NCBI GenBank assembly: GCA_013360445.1 | Contig: JABWBP010000010.1 | Span: 62,001-126,000 of the forward strand | DNA from: Calditrichaceae bacterium | GTDB taxonomy: Bacteria > Calditrichota > Calditrichia > RBG-13-44-9 > J075 | DNA length: 64,000 nucleotides | Direction: 5' to 3' | Shown: in pieces, positions 25,048-34,688 of the stretch | How positions within the stretch are numbered: the first letter of the stretch is position 1 | Layout of the letters: each line of letters starts with the position of its first letter | Translations under genes and position numbers: made by a program | The notes under the pieces: generated by a model | Told to the model about the DNA's origin: nothing | Database searches by the model: none | What the model saw: the letters and a program-made list of their open reading frames with translations, nothing else

Positions 25048-26322
25048 ATGGCTAAGAACGATTACCGGGATACGCTCGACTTCCTTTTCAGCCTGCAACG
25101 GGTGGGGATCAAGCTCGGCCTGGACAACATCCGCACCCTGCTGGCCGCCGTGGGCAATCCCCAGGCGCGCTGGCCGGCCATCCATATTGCCGGAACCAAC
25201 GGAAAAGGCTCCACTGCGGCCATGTTAGAATCCATTCTTCTGAACGCCGGTTACACGGTCGGCCTTTACACCTCTCCCCATTTGATCGATTTCAGCGAAA
25301 GAATCCGCATCGACCGCCAGCCCATCTCCACCGAAGTGGTGGTGGAATTTACCCGCAGACTGCGCCCGCTCATCGAAAAAATAGAGCCGTCATTTTTTGA
25401 AGTAACCACCGCCCTGGCGTTCTGGCACTTTGCGCAGCGCCCGGTGGAGATAGCGGTGGTGGAAACCGGGATGGGCGGGCGGTTAGACTCCACCAATGTG
25501 CTGGCGCCCTTGATTTCGCTCATCACCCCGGTCGATTACGACCATCAACAATACTTAGGGAATACCTTGAAGGAAATCGCCGCGGAGAAAGGGGGAATCA
25601 TCAAGCCGGGGGTTCCCTGCCTCACCAACAACCGCCATCCCGAGGTGCTGGCGGTGCTGGCGGAGATGTGCCGGAGCAGGAACGCGCCCTTCGGCAATGT
25701 TTTCGAGGAGGGTTCCTGGGAAATTCTGCACGCCGATCTGCTGGGCACTCGCTTCAATTTGGCGCTGGGCGGGCGCAACTGGCAAAACCTGGCCCTCAAC
25801 CTGCCGGGGGATTATCAAATGGAGAACGTTCTGCTGGCCATAGCGGCGCTGGAACCGTTAAAAAAACATCTGCACATTCCCGATCAAGCGGCGGCGACCG
25901 GTTTGAATTCGGTTCTCTGGAAAGGACGGCTGCATCTTGTTTCCACTGACCCGCCGGTGATGATCGACGTCTCCCATAATCCCGCCGGGTTTGCGCGAAC
26001 CCTGGGTTTTATCGGGCAATTTTTCCCCAAAAACCGCATCAACGCGATCACTTTTTTACAAGAAGATAAAGATTTTCGAAAAATCGGCGATTTATTAATA
26101 TCGGGGGTGCAAGAGATATTCATCATGGATTTGCGCCTGGGCAAGCCGCTGAATCCGCAAATCTACCGGGATTATTTGCAGGAAAAAGGGGGTTCCGCCC
26201 AAATTGTCGATTCCCTGGAAACCCTGCGCGAAAGGATTTTTCGTTCTTCTTCTCCGCAGCAGTTGTGGCTGGTCATCGGTTCCCACTACCTTGCCGGAGA
26301 AGCCTACCAAAAGCTGCTGTGA
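25048..26322 (+). CDS. folC: Dihydrofolate synthase / folylpolyglutamate synthase
   Basis: 424 residues. Mur-ligase-type ATP-dependent enzyme that adds glutamate to dihydropteroate and folates. 'HIAGTNGKGSTAAMLESIL' is the P-loop, 'GLYTSPHLIDFSERIRI' the folate-site loop, and 'VVETGMGGRLDSTN' and 'VSHNPAGF' further signatures. The ATG at 25048 is used; the TTG three bases earlier would add one residue. There is no strong Shine-Dalgarno sequence, and a GCCCGCCTGA...GTCGGGCAGG hairpin lies just upstream (25011-25036). It follows uppS on the same strand. Confidence 0.95.
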   Translation: MAKNDYRDTLDFLFSLQRVGIKLGLDNIRTLLAAVGNPQARWPAIHIAGTNGKGSTAAMLESILLNAGYTVGLYTSPHLIDFSERIRIDRQPISTEVVVEFTRRLRPLIEKIEPSFFEVTTALAFWHFAQRPVEIAVVETGMGGRLDSTNVLAPLISLITPVDYDHQQYLGNTLKEIAAEKGGIIKPGVPCLTNNRHPEVLAVLAEMCRSRNAPFGNVFEEGSWEILHADLLGTRFNLALGGRNWQNLALNLPGDYQMENVLLAIAALEPLKKHLHIPDQAAATGLNSVLWKGRLHLVSTDPPVMIDVSHNPAGFARTLGFIGQFFPKNRINAITFLQEDKDFRKIGDLLISGVQEIFIMDLRLGKPLNPQIYRDYLQEKGGSAQIVDSLETLRERIFRSSSPQQLWLVIGSHYLAGEAYQKLL

Positions 26323-26537
26323 ACCGCTCCCGTGTAATCCACCCCTATGGTTCTGTTCCTGAAACAATTATCTTGATTTTTATAAAAGGGAAATTTATAT
26401 TTAGCCGCTCACTGATAGCTTCAGAGAATTCCCAACCGCCTCTCCTTCCTGATGAACCGCGTGAGGCTTCTCTTGAAAAACAATCATGATACAATGGTCA
26501 TTAATTTCAAGCCAATCTAAAACGGAGTAATTTTGCT

Positions 26538-27788
26538 ATGTTAGACTTAGAATCGCTTAAGACATTGAAGATTTCCGAATTGACCCAGATCGCCCAGGAG
26601 TTGGGAATTCAAGGAACTTCCGGTCTTAAAAAACAAGAACTGATCTTTAAAATCCTGGAAGAGCAAACCGCCCAGGAAGGATTGATCTTTTCCGAAGGCG
26701 TGTTGGAAGTGCTGCCGGACGGGTACGGTTTTTTACGCTCGCCCAAGTTCAACTACCTGCCCGGCCAGGACGACATTTACGTCTCTCCTTCCCAAATCAA
26801 GCGGTTTGACTTGCGCACCGGGGATACGGTCAACGGCCAGATTCGCCCGCCTAAGGACAACGAGCGGTTTTTTGCCCTGTTGCGGGTGGAAGCGGTCAAC
26901 TACGAAACCCCGGAAAAAAAGCGCGAAATCAACCTGTTCGATAACCTCACCCCTATCTACCCCATCGAGCGGCTCAACCTGGAGACGGAGTCAAAGGAAT
27001 ATACCATGCGGATCATGAACCTGCTGACGCCAATCGGGAAGGGACAGCGCGGGTTGATTGTATCCCCGCCCCGGGCCGGTAAAACCGTAATCATGCAAAA
27101 AATCGCCAACTCCATCACCAGCAATAACCCGGATGTGATTATGATCGTGCTGCTCATTGACGAGCGCCCGGAAGAAGTGACCGACATGGAACGCAACGTT
27201 AAGGCAGAGGTAATCTCTTCTACCTTTGACGAACCACCCGAACGCCACGTCCAGGTGGCTGACATGGTGCTGGAAAAGGCCAAACGTTTGGTGGAATACG
27301 GGCGCGATGTGGTGATCCTGCTCGACAGCATCACCCGGCTGGCGCGAGCGCACAACACCGTGGTGCCGCACAGCGGTAAAATTCTCTCTGGCGGGGTGGA
27401 TTCCAACGCCCTGCGCCATCCCAAGCGCTTCTTCGGGGCCGCCCGTAACATCGAAGAAGGGGGCAGCCTGACCATTATCGCCACCGCGCTGGTGCAAACC
27501 GGCTCCCGGATGGACGAAGTGATCTTCGAAGAGTTCAAGGGAACCGGCAACATGGAAATCGTGCTGGATCGCCGCCTGGCCGACCGGCGCATCTTCCCGG
27601 CCATCGACATCAACAGCTCCGGAACCCGTAAAGAAGAGTTGCTGCTGAGCAAAAAAGAGATCTCCCGGGTCTGGGTGCTGCGCAAGCTGCTCAACGAAAT
27701 GAACCCCATCGAAGCCATGGAATTCCTGTTAGGCAAAATGCGCAACACCCGCAACAACGATGCGTTCATGGACAGCATGAGTTCCTGA
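26538..27788 (+). CDS. rho: Transcription termination factor Rho
   Basis: 416 residues, a compact Rho. N-terminal helix bundle (~1-45, '[17 protein letters not shown]'), OB-fold RNA-binding domain (~48-125, '[15 protein letters not shown]'), then the RecA-like ATPase with Walker A '[13 protein letters not shown]' (~178-190), '[13 protein letters not shown]', the Walker B region '[16 protein letters not shown]' and 'GGVDSNAL'. It forms the hexameric RNA helicase that ends transcription of untranslated RNA. A CGGAGTAATTTTGCT site precedes the ATG. rpmE follows on the same strand. Confidence 0.97.
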   Translation: MLDLESLKTLKISELTQIAQELGIQGTSGLKKQELIFKILEEQTAQEGLIFSEGVLEVLPDGYGFLRSPKFNYLPGQDDIYVSPSQIKRFDLRTGDTVNGQIRPPKDNERFFALLRVEAVNYETPEKKREINLFDNLTPIYPIERLNLETESKEYTMRIMNLLTPIGKGQRGLIVSPPRAGKTVIMQKIANSITSNNPDVIMIVLLIDERPEEVTDMERNVKAEVISSTFDEPPERHVQVADMVLEKAKRLVEYGRDVVILLDSITRLARAHNTVVPHSGKILSGGVDSNALRHPKRFFGAARNIEEGGSLTIIATALVQTGSRMDEVIFEEFKGTGNMEIVLDRRLADRRIFPAIDINSSGTRKEELLLSKKEISRVWVLRKLLNEMNPIEAMEFLLGKMRNTRNNDAFMDSMSS

Positions 27789-27792
27789 TAGG

Positions 27793-27932
27793 CAAGAACC
27801 AGGAACCAAGAGCCAGGAACCAGGAACCAAGAGCCAAGAACCAAGAGCCAGGTTCCAAGTTTCAAGAATTGGGGTGCAAATCTTCCATTGACTACCGGTT
27901 CTTGGATATTGGCTCTTGGGACTTGGCTCTTG
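27793..27932. repeat. AACCAAGAGCC word repeat with inverted counterpart
   Basis: Between rho and rpmE, 27793-27856 consists of overlapping AACCAAGAGCC/AGGAACC words, and 27896-27932 carries the complementary GGTTCTTGG...GGCTCTTG words, so the region can fold into a long imperfect hairpin. It may separate rho from rpmE transcription. No coding content. Confidence 0.6.
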
Positions 27933-27991
27933 CTTTCCGGGAGTTTTGTTCATATCTTTGCCCGGTTTTTAAGACTGAAAGGAGTTTTACG

Positions 27992-28195
27992 ATGAAAAAA
28001 GACATTCATCCGAAATATCAAATTACGAAGGTAACCTGCGCCTGCGGCAATACCTTTGAGACCCGCTCGACGGTAGAAACCCTGCACGTGGAAATTTGCT
28101 CGAATTGCCATCCCTTTTTCACCGGCAAACAGAAATTGGTGGACTCCGCCGGCCGGGTGGAAAAATTCCTGCGCAAATACGGCGACCGTCGTTAG
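27992..28195 (+). CDS. rpmE: 50S ribosomal protein L31, zinc-binding type
   Basis: 67 residues. '[19 protein letters not shown]' is the typical start, and the cysteines in 'CACG' and '[13 protein letters not shown]' are the zinc ligands, so this is the C+ form rather than the zinc-independent paralogue. The ATG at 27992 has GAAAGGAG at good spacing; the longer frame upstream runs through the repeat and is not used. A strong terminator follows at 28221-28253. Confidence 0.97.
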   Translation: MKKDIHPKYQITKVTCACGNTFETRSTVETLHVEICSNCHPFFTGKQKLVDSAGRVEKFLRKYGDRR

Positions 28196-28220
28196 GGTTA
28201 CAGGCGTTCAAATTTAGAAA

Positions 28221-28253
28221 ACGGGATACCCGCAAGGGGGTATTCCGTTTTTT
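28221..28253 (+). terminator. Rho-independent terminator after rpmE
   Basis: ACGGGATACCC pairs with GGGTATTCCGT (11 bp, one G-T pair), loop GCAAGG, followed by a run of T residues. Confidence 0.9.
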
Positions 28254-28411
28254 ATTTGTAAGCGCGAACGCCCTTCTAATCAAGCAAATGAATAGCTCCG
28301 CGATTCATCGCGGGGATTTGTGAGATTTACTAAGCCAAACTGCGGGGATTTATCCCCGAGTTATGCCAGGTGCGTAACATCAGTTATTCATAAAGAAAGG
28401 TAGTGAATTCA

Positions 28412-29521
28412 ATGCTCGAGAAACTCCGGGGAATTGAACAACGCTTCGAGAAGATCGCCGGGCAGATGGCCGACCCGCTGATCGCCGCGGACCACGAAAA
28501 ATACAGCCGCCTGGCGCGGGAATATGCGGAATTGGAAGAAATCGCCCAAAAATCCCGCCAATACCGCCAGGTGCTGGATCGTATCAAAGATTCCCGCGTC
28601 ATTCTTGAAGACTCTGATGACGCAGAGCTTCTGCAACTGGCCAGGGAAGAATTGGAAATGCTGGAGGAACAAGAAATAAAACTGGAGAAGGAAATCCAGC
28701 GCCTCCTGGTTCCGGCGGATCCCAATGATAACAAGAATACGATTGTGGAAATTCGCGCCGGCACCGGGGGAGACGAAGCGGGGATCTTTGCCGGCGACCT
28801 CTACCGGATGTATTCCCGGTATTGCGAGAATAACCGTTGGAAGATCGAACCCATCAGCGCCAGCATCTCCGAGCGCGGAGGGTTCAAGGAAATCATTTTT
28901 TCCGTGAGCGGCAAGGGCGCTTACGGGCGCTTGAAATACGAGAGCGGGGTGCACCGGGTGCAGCGGGTGCCGGAAACCGAATCCCAGGGGCGTATCCATA
29001 CTTCCGCGGCCTCGGTGGCGGTGCTGCCGGAAGCGGAGGGGGTGGAGATCGACATCAAGCCCAACGACATCCGGGTGGATGTTTTTCGCTCTTCCGGGCA
29101 CGGCGGGCAGCACGTGAACACCACGGACTCCGCGGTACGGATCGTGCATATTCCCACCGGGCTGATGGTCTCCTGCCAGGATGAGAAATCGCAGCTCAAG
29201 AACAAAGAAAAGGCCATGAAAGTTCTGAAAGCGCGGTTATATGACCTGGAACTGCGCAAACAGCAGGAAAGCATCTCCAGCCAGCGGCGGAATATGATCC
29301 GCAGCGGCGACCGCAGCGAAAAAATTCGCACCTATAATTTCCCCCAGGGGCGGGTGACCGACCATCGCATCCATCTCACCCTCTATCGCCTGGAGGAGAT
29401 CATGCAGGGCGTTCTGGATATGCTCATCGACGAATTGCAACTGGCAGAGCAGGCGGAACGGTTGGGAGAATCCCTGGCCAGGAAACCGGAAGAAACCGCG
29501 CCGCAATTCGCCAATGGCTGA
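28412..29521 (+). CDS. prfA: Peptide chain release factor 1
   Basis: 369 residues. Reads UAA/UAG and triggers peptidyl-tRNA hydrolysis on the ribosome. The GGQ motif is in '[17 protein letters not shown]' and the PxT-type codon-recognition loop lies in '[18 protein letters not shown]'. N-terminal coiled-coil domain ~1-100. The ATG at 28412 follows AAAGG by 11 bases; a GTG at 28403 is too close to that site. prmC, whose product methylates the GGQ glutamine, lies just downstream, the usual arrangement. Confidence 0.97.
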   Translation: MLEKLRGIEQRFEKIAGQMADPLIAADHEKYSRLAREYAELEEIAQKSRQYRQVLDRIKDSRVILEDSDDAELLQLAREELEMLEEQEIKLEKEIQRLLVPADPNDNKNTIVEIRAGTGGDEAGIFAGDLYRMYSRYCENNRWKIEPISASISERGGFKEIIFSVSGKGAYGRLKYESGVHRVQRVPETESQGRIHTSAASVAVLPEAEGVEIDIKPNDIRVDVFRSSGHGGQHVNTTDSAVRIVHIPTGLMVSCQDEKSQLKNKEKAMKVLKARLYDLELRKQQESISSQRRNMIRSGDRSEKIRTYNFPQGRVTDHRIHLTLYRLEEIMQGVLDMLIDELQLAEQAERLGESLARKPEETAPQFANG

Positions 29522-29598
29522 TCTTTAGCGGTCAGATTCCCATGGTTCTCCTCGATAATTCGTGCAAGAGCTTTGTCAGTAGATCTGCATTTTCAAAC

Positions 29599-29646
29599 TG
29601 AATGCTGAACGCTGAAAGCTGAGTGCTGAAAGCTGACGGCTGAATT
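29599..29646. repeat. CTGAAAGCTGA tandem words
   Basis: Five or so imperfect copies of a CTGAATGCTGA/CTGAAAGCTGA unit in tandem between prfA and prmC. A related run stands at 39588-39622 before the amylase gene end. No coding content. Confidence 0.6.
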
Positions 29647-29718
29647 GCTATAGATTTACGCTTTGATAATTCACCCGATGTTAGCCAAAATTGAAGATTC
29701 TGCTGGACGTTTAATTAC

Positions 29719-30600
29719 TTGGAAAAGTCTGAAATCTGGACCGTGCAAAAAGTCCTGAACTGGACCGTAGCATATTTCACCTCCAAACAGATTCCCGAAC
29801 CCCGATTGAGCGCCGAGCTGCTGCTGGCGCACGCGCTGGATTGCAAGCGGATCGAATTATACCTGCAATTCGAGCGCACCCTTTCCCCCCGGGAACTGGC
29901 CGCTTACCGCGCCGGCATTCAACGCCGGGCGCAGCGGGAACCGGTGCAGTACATCCTGGGGATGAGCGAATTCATGGGATTACCTTTCAAAGTGACCCCG
30001 GCGGTGCTGATTCCCCGCCCGGATACGGAAGTGCTGGTCGATTGCGCCATCGAATACCTGAAGCGCGCGGGGATTCCCGCGCCCCGCATCCTCGACGTCG
30101 GCGCGGGGAGCGGCTGCATCGCCGTCTCTCTGGCGAAATCTTTCCCCGCGGCGGAGGTCTGGGCGGTGGAAAAAAGCCCCCCGGCGCTCCAAATCGCCCG
30201 GGAAAACGCTGCTGCGAATGGGGTCGAAATTCGTTTTTGGGAAACGGACTTTTTTGCGGATTTCCCCGGGCGGGAAGCGCAATTTCATCTGCTGGTAACA
30301 AACCCCCCCTATGTAGCCGATAGTGATTGGGAGACCTTGCAGCCGGAGGTGCGCCGTTTCGAGCCGGCAGAGGCGCTGCGGGGCGGGCCGGACGGCCTGG
30401 CGTTTTATCGCCAACTCGCTCCCCTGCTCCCGGAAATGCTTGCGCCCGGCGCCGCGGCCATGCTGGAAACCGGCTACAACCAGGCCCGGGCGGTGGCGGC
30501 GCTGCTGGAAGAGCAGCAATTGGCGACGGAAATTCGCAAGGATTACCAGCAGATCGAGCGGGTGGTGATCGGGAGAAGAGGGGGAAAGGATAAAGGATAA
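29719..30600 (+). CDS. prmC: Peptide chain release factor N5-glutamine methyltransferase
   Basis: 293 residues if a TTG at 29719 is the start; a GTG eight codons later is also possible and no strong ribosome site decides. N-terminal helical domain ('LSAELLLAHALDCKRIELYL') and a Rossmann methyltransferase domain with 'VLIPRPDTEVLV', SAM motif 'ILDVGAGSGCIAVSLA' (~128-143) and the catalytic 'VTNPPYVADSDW' (~193-204). It methylates the glutamine of the GGQ motif of release factors, here most likely the product of prfA upstream. Confidence 0.94.
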   Translation: MEKSEIWTVQKVLNWTVAYFTSKQIPEPRLSAELLLAHALDCKRIELYLQFERTLSPRELAAYRAGIQRRAQREPVQYILGMSEFMGLPFKVTPAVLIPRPDTEVLVDCAIEYLKRAGIPAPRILDVGAGSGCIAVSLAKSFPAAEVWAVEKSPPALQIARENAAANGVEIRFWETDFFADFPGREAQFHLLVTNPPYVADSDWETLQPEVRRFEPAEALRGGPDGLAFYRQLAPLLPEMLAPGAAAMLETGYNQARAVAALLEEQQLATEIRKDYQQIERVVIGRRGGKDKG

Positions 30601-30759
30601 AGGGAAATTACCTGCCCCGGGTATGCGGGGCGCAAATAATAAACCTGTTGCAAAATTCGTGAAAATTCGTGGTCATTCCTGGCTTTTTACGCATTTCACA
30701 ATAAGTCTAATGATACCGGCCCGGCCGGTTAACGCTGAAAGAAAATCGAGAATTATACT

Positions 30760-33042
30760 ATGGCAAAAAAGAAATCTAAGCAATCTAAACAATCCAGAAC
30801 CCCGTTCCGGCAAGAAATCATCAATTTCTTGCACCGAAAAAGGGGAAAATCTTTTAAACGGAAAGAAATTTCCCACTCCCTGGGAGTGAATAAAACCAAC
30901 TACCATTTATTCCAGGAGGCCCTGGCGGAGCTGGCCCGCTCGGGAGAGATCGTGAGAGCAAAAGGCGGGCGCTACACCAGCGCCTCCAGCCTGCAAAAAA
31001 TTCAAGGAGCGCTGCAAATGACCCGCAAGGGCTTTGCTTTCGTCGCCGACGAGCGCACCGGGGAGGAGATTTTCATCTCCGCCCAAAACCTCAACACCGC
31101 GTTGAATCAAGACCTCGTCGAGGTGCAGTTGTTCGGCGTTTCCCGGGGAAAGAACAAAGAGGGGCGGGTGGTGCAAATCCTTTCCCGCGCCCGCTCCACC
31201 TTCGTGGGAACTTATCATAAAAGCGAATACTACGGGTTCGTGGTTCCCGACGATCCCCGGGTGTACCGCGATTTCTACATCCACGAAAAAAAATCTCTTT
31301 CGGCGCAAAACGGCCAGAAAGTGGTAGTGGAACTGGAAAAGTGGGATACATCGCAGCTCAACCCGGAAGGCAATATTATCGAAATTTTAGGCTATCCCGG
31401 CGACCCGGGAGTGGACGTCTCCTCCGTGGCGATTGGCCACGGCCTGCAATTAGGCTTTAACAAAAAGGTGGCGGAAGAAGCCCGGAAAATGCGCCTGCTG
31501 ATTACTCCCGAAGAGGTTTCCCGGCGGTTAGATTTGCGAAATGAAATGACCTTCACCATCGACCCGGTTGACGCGAAGGATTTCGACGACGCGGTCTCGC
31601 TGGAAAAATTGGAAAACGGGCACTACCGCCTGGGGGTGCATATCGCCGACGTCAGCTTTTTCGTTAAAGAGGGTACCCCGCTGGATAAAGAAGCCTTGCA
31701 GCGCGGCACCAGCGTTTACCTGGTTGACCGGGTCATCCCCATGCTCCCGGAGCACCTTTCCAACGAAATGTGCAGCTTGCAGCCCTACCAGGATCGCCTG
31801 ACCTTTAGCTGCATTATGGATATGACCCCGCGCGGCGAGGTGGTGGATTACCGGATTCTTCCCTCGATTATCAACAGCAAGCGGCGCTTTACCTACGAGG
31901 AAGTGCAGGCCATCGTCGATGATCCCCGTTCTGGCGACCCCTTTGCGCAGGCGCTCAAAGAAATGCACCGCTTCAGCCGGGTGCTGCGCGAGAGGCGCTT
32001 CCGGGAGGGCAGCATCGATTTCAATACCCCGGAAGTGAAATTCCGCTTGGACGTCCGGGGACGCCCTGTCGAGATTATCCCGGTGCAGCATTTAGAAAGC
32101 CACGAGTTAATCGAAGAGTTCATGCTGATGGCCAACCAGACCGTGGCCAAACACGTGTACCGGCTTTCCCGCCAACTGGGCGGTGAAGAGACCGCCGGCG
32201 ACGCAGAGACTCCCCCCAAAACCGGCAAAGGCAAGGCTGGCCGGGGCAAATCTTCTCAAAGCATCGCCGGGGAAAAGGCCGCCGGCAAAGACGGCAAGCT
32301 GCTGCCTTATGTTTTCAGGATTCACGAGCGCCCGGACAAGGAGAAGCTGGCAAAATTCGGCGACTTTATGCACGCCCTGGGCTACCGGATCAAGCTGAAG
32401 CAGAATCTCTCTCCCGGCGATTTCCAGGCGGTGTTGAAGCAGATCGAGGGCGGGAAGGATGAAATCCTGATCAAAGAAGTAGCCCTGCGCACCATGATGA
32501 AAGCGGTATATTCCACCAAAAATGTCGGGCACTTCGGGCTGGCGTTCCGGGACTATACCCACTTCACTTCGCCCATCCGCCGCTACCCGGATTTAATGGT
32601 GCACCGCCTGCTGAAGGAGTACCAGGCCCCGCCTGACCCCAAACGGCTGCAAGAGTTGCGCAGGTTGTTGAAAGAAGTTTGCGAGATTTCTTCCCGGCAG
32701 GAGCGCCAGGCCATGGAAGCGGAGCGCGAGAGCGTGCGCATCAAACAGGTGGAATGGTTGATGCAGCACCAGAACGAGGAATTCGAGGGGTTGATTTCCG
32801 GGGTGATGTCCTATGGGGTTTTCGTCGAAACCATTCCCTACCTCATCGAAGGGCTGGCGCGGATCGAAACCCTGGCGGATGATTTTTACATCTATGATGA
32901 AAAAACCTACTCCCTGATCGGAAAAGATACCGGCCGGGTGCTGCGCTTGGGCGACAGCGTGCGGGTGAAGGTGGCCCGCATCGACCGGGAGCATAATGAG
33001 GTGGATTTTTTGCTGGTAGAAGAGAAGGGAGAGAATACCTAA
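30760..33042 (+). CDS. rnr: Ribonuclease R
   Basis: 760 residues. Processive 3'-5' exoribonuclease of the RNB family. N-terminal winged helix (~20-70), two cold-shock domains (~80-220), RNB domain from ~255 with the metal site 'TIDPVDAKDFDDAVSLE', and a C-terminal S1 domain (~665-755, 'FEGLISGVMSYGVFVE'). Unusual is a ~40-residue Gly/Lys/Thr-rich insert at ~475-515 ('PPKTGKGKAGRGKSSQS'), within the RNB domain and absent from typical RNase R, which probably forms a surface loop. The Lys-rich N-terminus is normal. No clear ribosome site. A strong bidirectional hairpin follows. Confidence 0.95.
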   Translation: MAKKKSKQSKQSRTPFRQEIINFLHRKRGKSFKRKEISHSLGVNKTNYHLFQEALAELARSGEIVRAKGGRYTSASSLQKIQGALQMTRKGFAFVADERTGEEIFISAQNLNTALNQDLVEVQLFGVSRGKNKEGRVVQILSRARSTFVGTYHKSEYYGFVVPDDPRVYRDFYIHEKKSLSAQNGQKVVVELEKWDTSQLNPEGNIIEILGYPGDPGVDVSSVAIGHGLQLGFNKKVAEEARKMRLLITPEEVSRRLDLRNEMTFTIDPVDAKDFDDAVSLEKLENGHYRLGVHIADVSFFVKEGTPLDKEALQRGTSVYLVDRVIPMLPEHLSNEMCSLQPYQDRLTFSCIMDMTPRGEVVDYRILPSIINSKRRFTYEEVQAIVDDPRSGDPFAQALKEMHRFSRVLRERRFREGSIDFNTPEVKFRLDVRGRPVEIIPVQHLESHELIEEFMLMANQTVAKHVYRLSRQLGGEETAGDAETPPKTGKGKAGRGKSSQSIAGEKAAGKDGKLLPYVFRIHERPDKEKLAKFGDFMHALGYRIKLKQNLSPGDFQAVLKQIEGGKDEILIKEVALRTMMKAVYSTKNVGHFGLAFRDYTHFTSPIRRYPDLMVHRLLKEYQAPPDPKRLQELRRLLKEVCEISSRQERQAMEAERESVRIKQVEWLMQHQNEEFEGLISGVMSYGVFVETIPYLIEGLARIETLADDFYIYDEKTYSLIGKDTGRVLRLGDSVRVKVARIDREHNEVDFLLVEEKGENT

Positions 33043-33074
33043 TGCGCCTGCCCGAGACTGCGTCGGCAGGCCGG

Positions 33075-33114
33075 TAATGCGTAATGCGTAATTTTTCTTA
33101 CGCATTACGCATTA
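33075..33114. terminator. Bidirectional hairpin between convergent genes
   Basis: TAATGCGTAATGCGTAA (33075-33091) and TTACGCATTACGCATTA (33098-33114) are perfect complements with a T-rich 6-nt loop. The stem is itself two copies of TAATGCG. It lies between rnr (+) and the cohesin protein gene (-). Confidence 0.75.
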
Positions 33115-33157
33115 CGTTTTACGCTTCACTTACTCCTTGTCCTATCTATATTATCAC

Positions 33158-34402
33158 TCACCGCATCAACATCATTTTGCGGGTTTCTACGAACGAACCG
33201 GCGCGCAGGCGGTAGAGGTACAGCCCGCTGGCAACCACAGCGCCTTTTTCATTCCGGCCGTCCCATTTTACCTGGTAACGCCCGCTGGCCTGGGGCGCCT
33301 GCACCAGGGTGCGCACCGGCTGGCCCAGCAGGTTGAATACCGTCAACTCCACGTTCGCGGAAGCGGGAAGCTGGTAGCTGATCACCGTTTCCGGGTTGAA
33401 GGGGTTGGGAAAATTCTGGAACAGATCAAAAGAGGTAACCGGCGCGAGCGGGTCGTTCCCGATGCCCACGATGGGCTCCACGGTCACGTTGGCGTCGTTG
33501 ACGGTTAAGAAAGGCAGTAAATTGACAAAAGTGAAGGCCGCGGCCATGGCGGTATAATTCAAATCAATGGCGGTGGAAGCAGTGGCGGTGATGTTGGCGG
33601 CGGTAAAGGTCAGCTCCAGCACATCGAACGCACCGGCCTGCCCTAACGCTTTGGCGCCGTTGAAGATGATGGTGCCGTTGGCGGCGTTCAGGTCGTTCAC
33701 AAACCCGGTGAATCCGGATAGAATCCCGGAATTGCTGACATATTGCAGCACCGCGGGATTCCAGGCCAGGTTCCCGGTAAAACTGCCCAAGTTTTCGTCG
33801 GGCGGGTTCACGCCGTTCATGTCGAAATGGATTCTCACCACCAGGGTTTCCCCGCTGTTGATGGTGGTATCGGGAGGCAATACCGAGGAAACGACCGAGT
33901 TGACCGGGTTCAAAACCGTAATCGTGGCGTCATTAACCGTTAAGAAGGGTAGCAAATTGACAAAGGTAAACGCCGCGGCCATGGCGGTATAATTCAGATC
34001 CATGACCGTAGCGCCAGGGTCCCCGGCAACGAATTTCAGCGTCAACACGTCAAAAGTGCCGCCCTGGCCCAGCGCCTTGGCGCCGTTGAAGATCATGGTG
34101 CCGTTGGCGGCGTTCAGGTCGTTCACAAACCCGGTAAATCCTGCCAAAATCCCGGAATTGCTGACATATTGCAGTCTCGCGGGATTCCAGTTCAAATTGC
34201 CGGTAAAGCTTCCCAGTACCTCCGTGGTTCCGGTCATATCGAAATGGATTGCTACCGTAACGGTATCCCCGGGATTAAGGGTATTGTCGGAAGGCATCAC
34301 AGTTGAAACAACCGACTGGGAAAATGCCGGCATGCCGGCCAGTAAAACCGCAAACATCAACATCCCAAATCCGCTTCGTAAACCGTAAAACAACTGTTTC
34401 AT
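33158..34402 (-). CDS. Secreted double-cohesin protein with sorting domain
   Basis: 414 residues. Signal peptide (~1-29), then two tandem cohesin-like beta-sandwich repeats (~30-165 and ~166-310), and a C-terminal sorting/FlgD-Ig domain with 'NFPNPFNPETVISYQL' and 'SGLYLYRL...RKMMLMR'. Both repeats carry 'LQYVSNSGIL.GFTGFVNDL' and 'DLNYTAMAAAFTFVNLLP' almost unchanged; the DNA is also nearly the same (for example 33506-33566 against 33940-34000). Cohesins bind dockerins in surface complexes, but no dockerin protein is visible here. AAGGGG precedes the ATG. Expected at the cell surface; partner unknown. Confidence 0.8.
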   Translation of the reverse strand: MKQLFYGLRSGFGMLMFAVLLAGMPAFSQSVVSTVMPSDNTLNPGDTVTVAIHFDMTGTTEVLGSFTGNLNWNPARLQYVSNSGILAGFTGFVNDLNAANGTMIFNGAKALGQGGTFDVLTLKFVAGDPGATVMDLNYTAMAAAFTFVNLLPFLTVNDATITVLNPVNSVVSSVLPPDTTINSGETLVVRIHFDMNGVNPPDENLGSFTGNLAWNPAVLQYVSNSGILSGFTGFVNDLNAANGTIIFNGAKALGQAGAFDVLELTFTAANITATASTAIDLNYTAMAAAFTFVNLLPFLTVNDANVTVEPIVGIGNDPLAPVTSFDLFQNFPNPFNPETVISYQLPASANVELTVFNLLGQPVRTLVQAPQASGRYQVKWDGRNEKGAVVASGLYLYRLRAGSFVETRKMMLMR

Positions 34403-34688
34403 AGAAACCCCTTCAGTTTAGATTGAATAAAACTCCATTAATTTAGTTAATGAAGCTGAATATAAGACGCCCGTCGAAATTCTCAAAATAGAAATATGGA
34501 GATTTTGCATAATAATTCGTGAGGGTAATGCGTAAATCGTGCGCGCGCCTGTTCGGACTTTGCCGCCGGGTTAAAGAAAAGCTGTTTTCTACCGAAATCT
34601 GTAATGGTACCGAAGCGCAGCGGGAACGGCTGGTATCGGAAATTTGTCATTGAAATCGGAACAGCGGCTTACGTCGCCGGAGTTTTTC

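Noticed and set aside
27793-27932. CRISPR or coding repeat in the AACCAAGAGCC words
   Set aside because: Units are short, overlapping and partly inverted, without spacers; frames through it have no family match.
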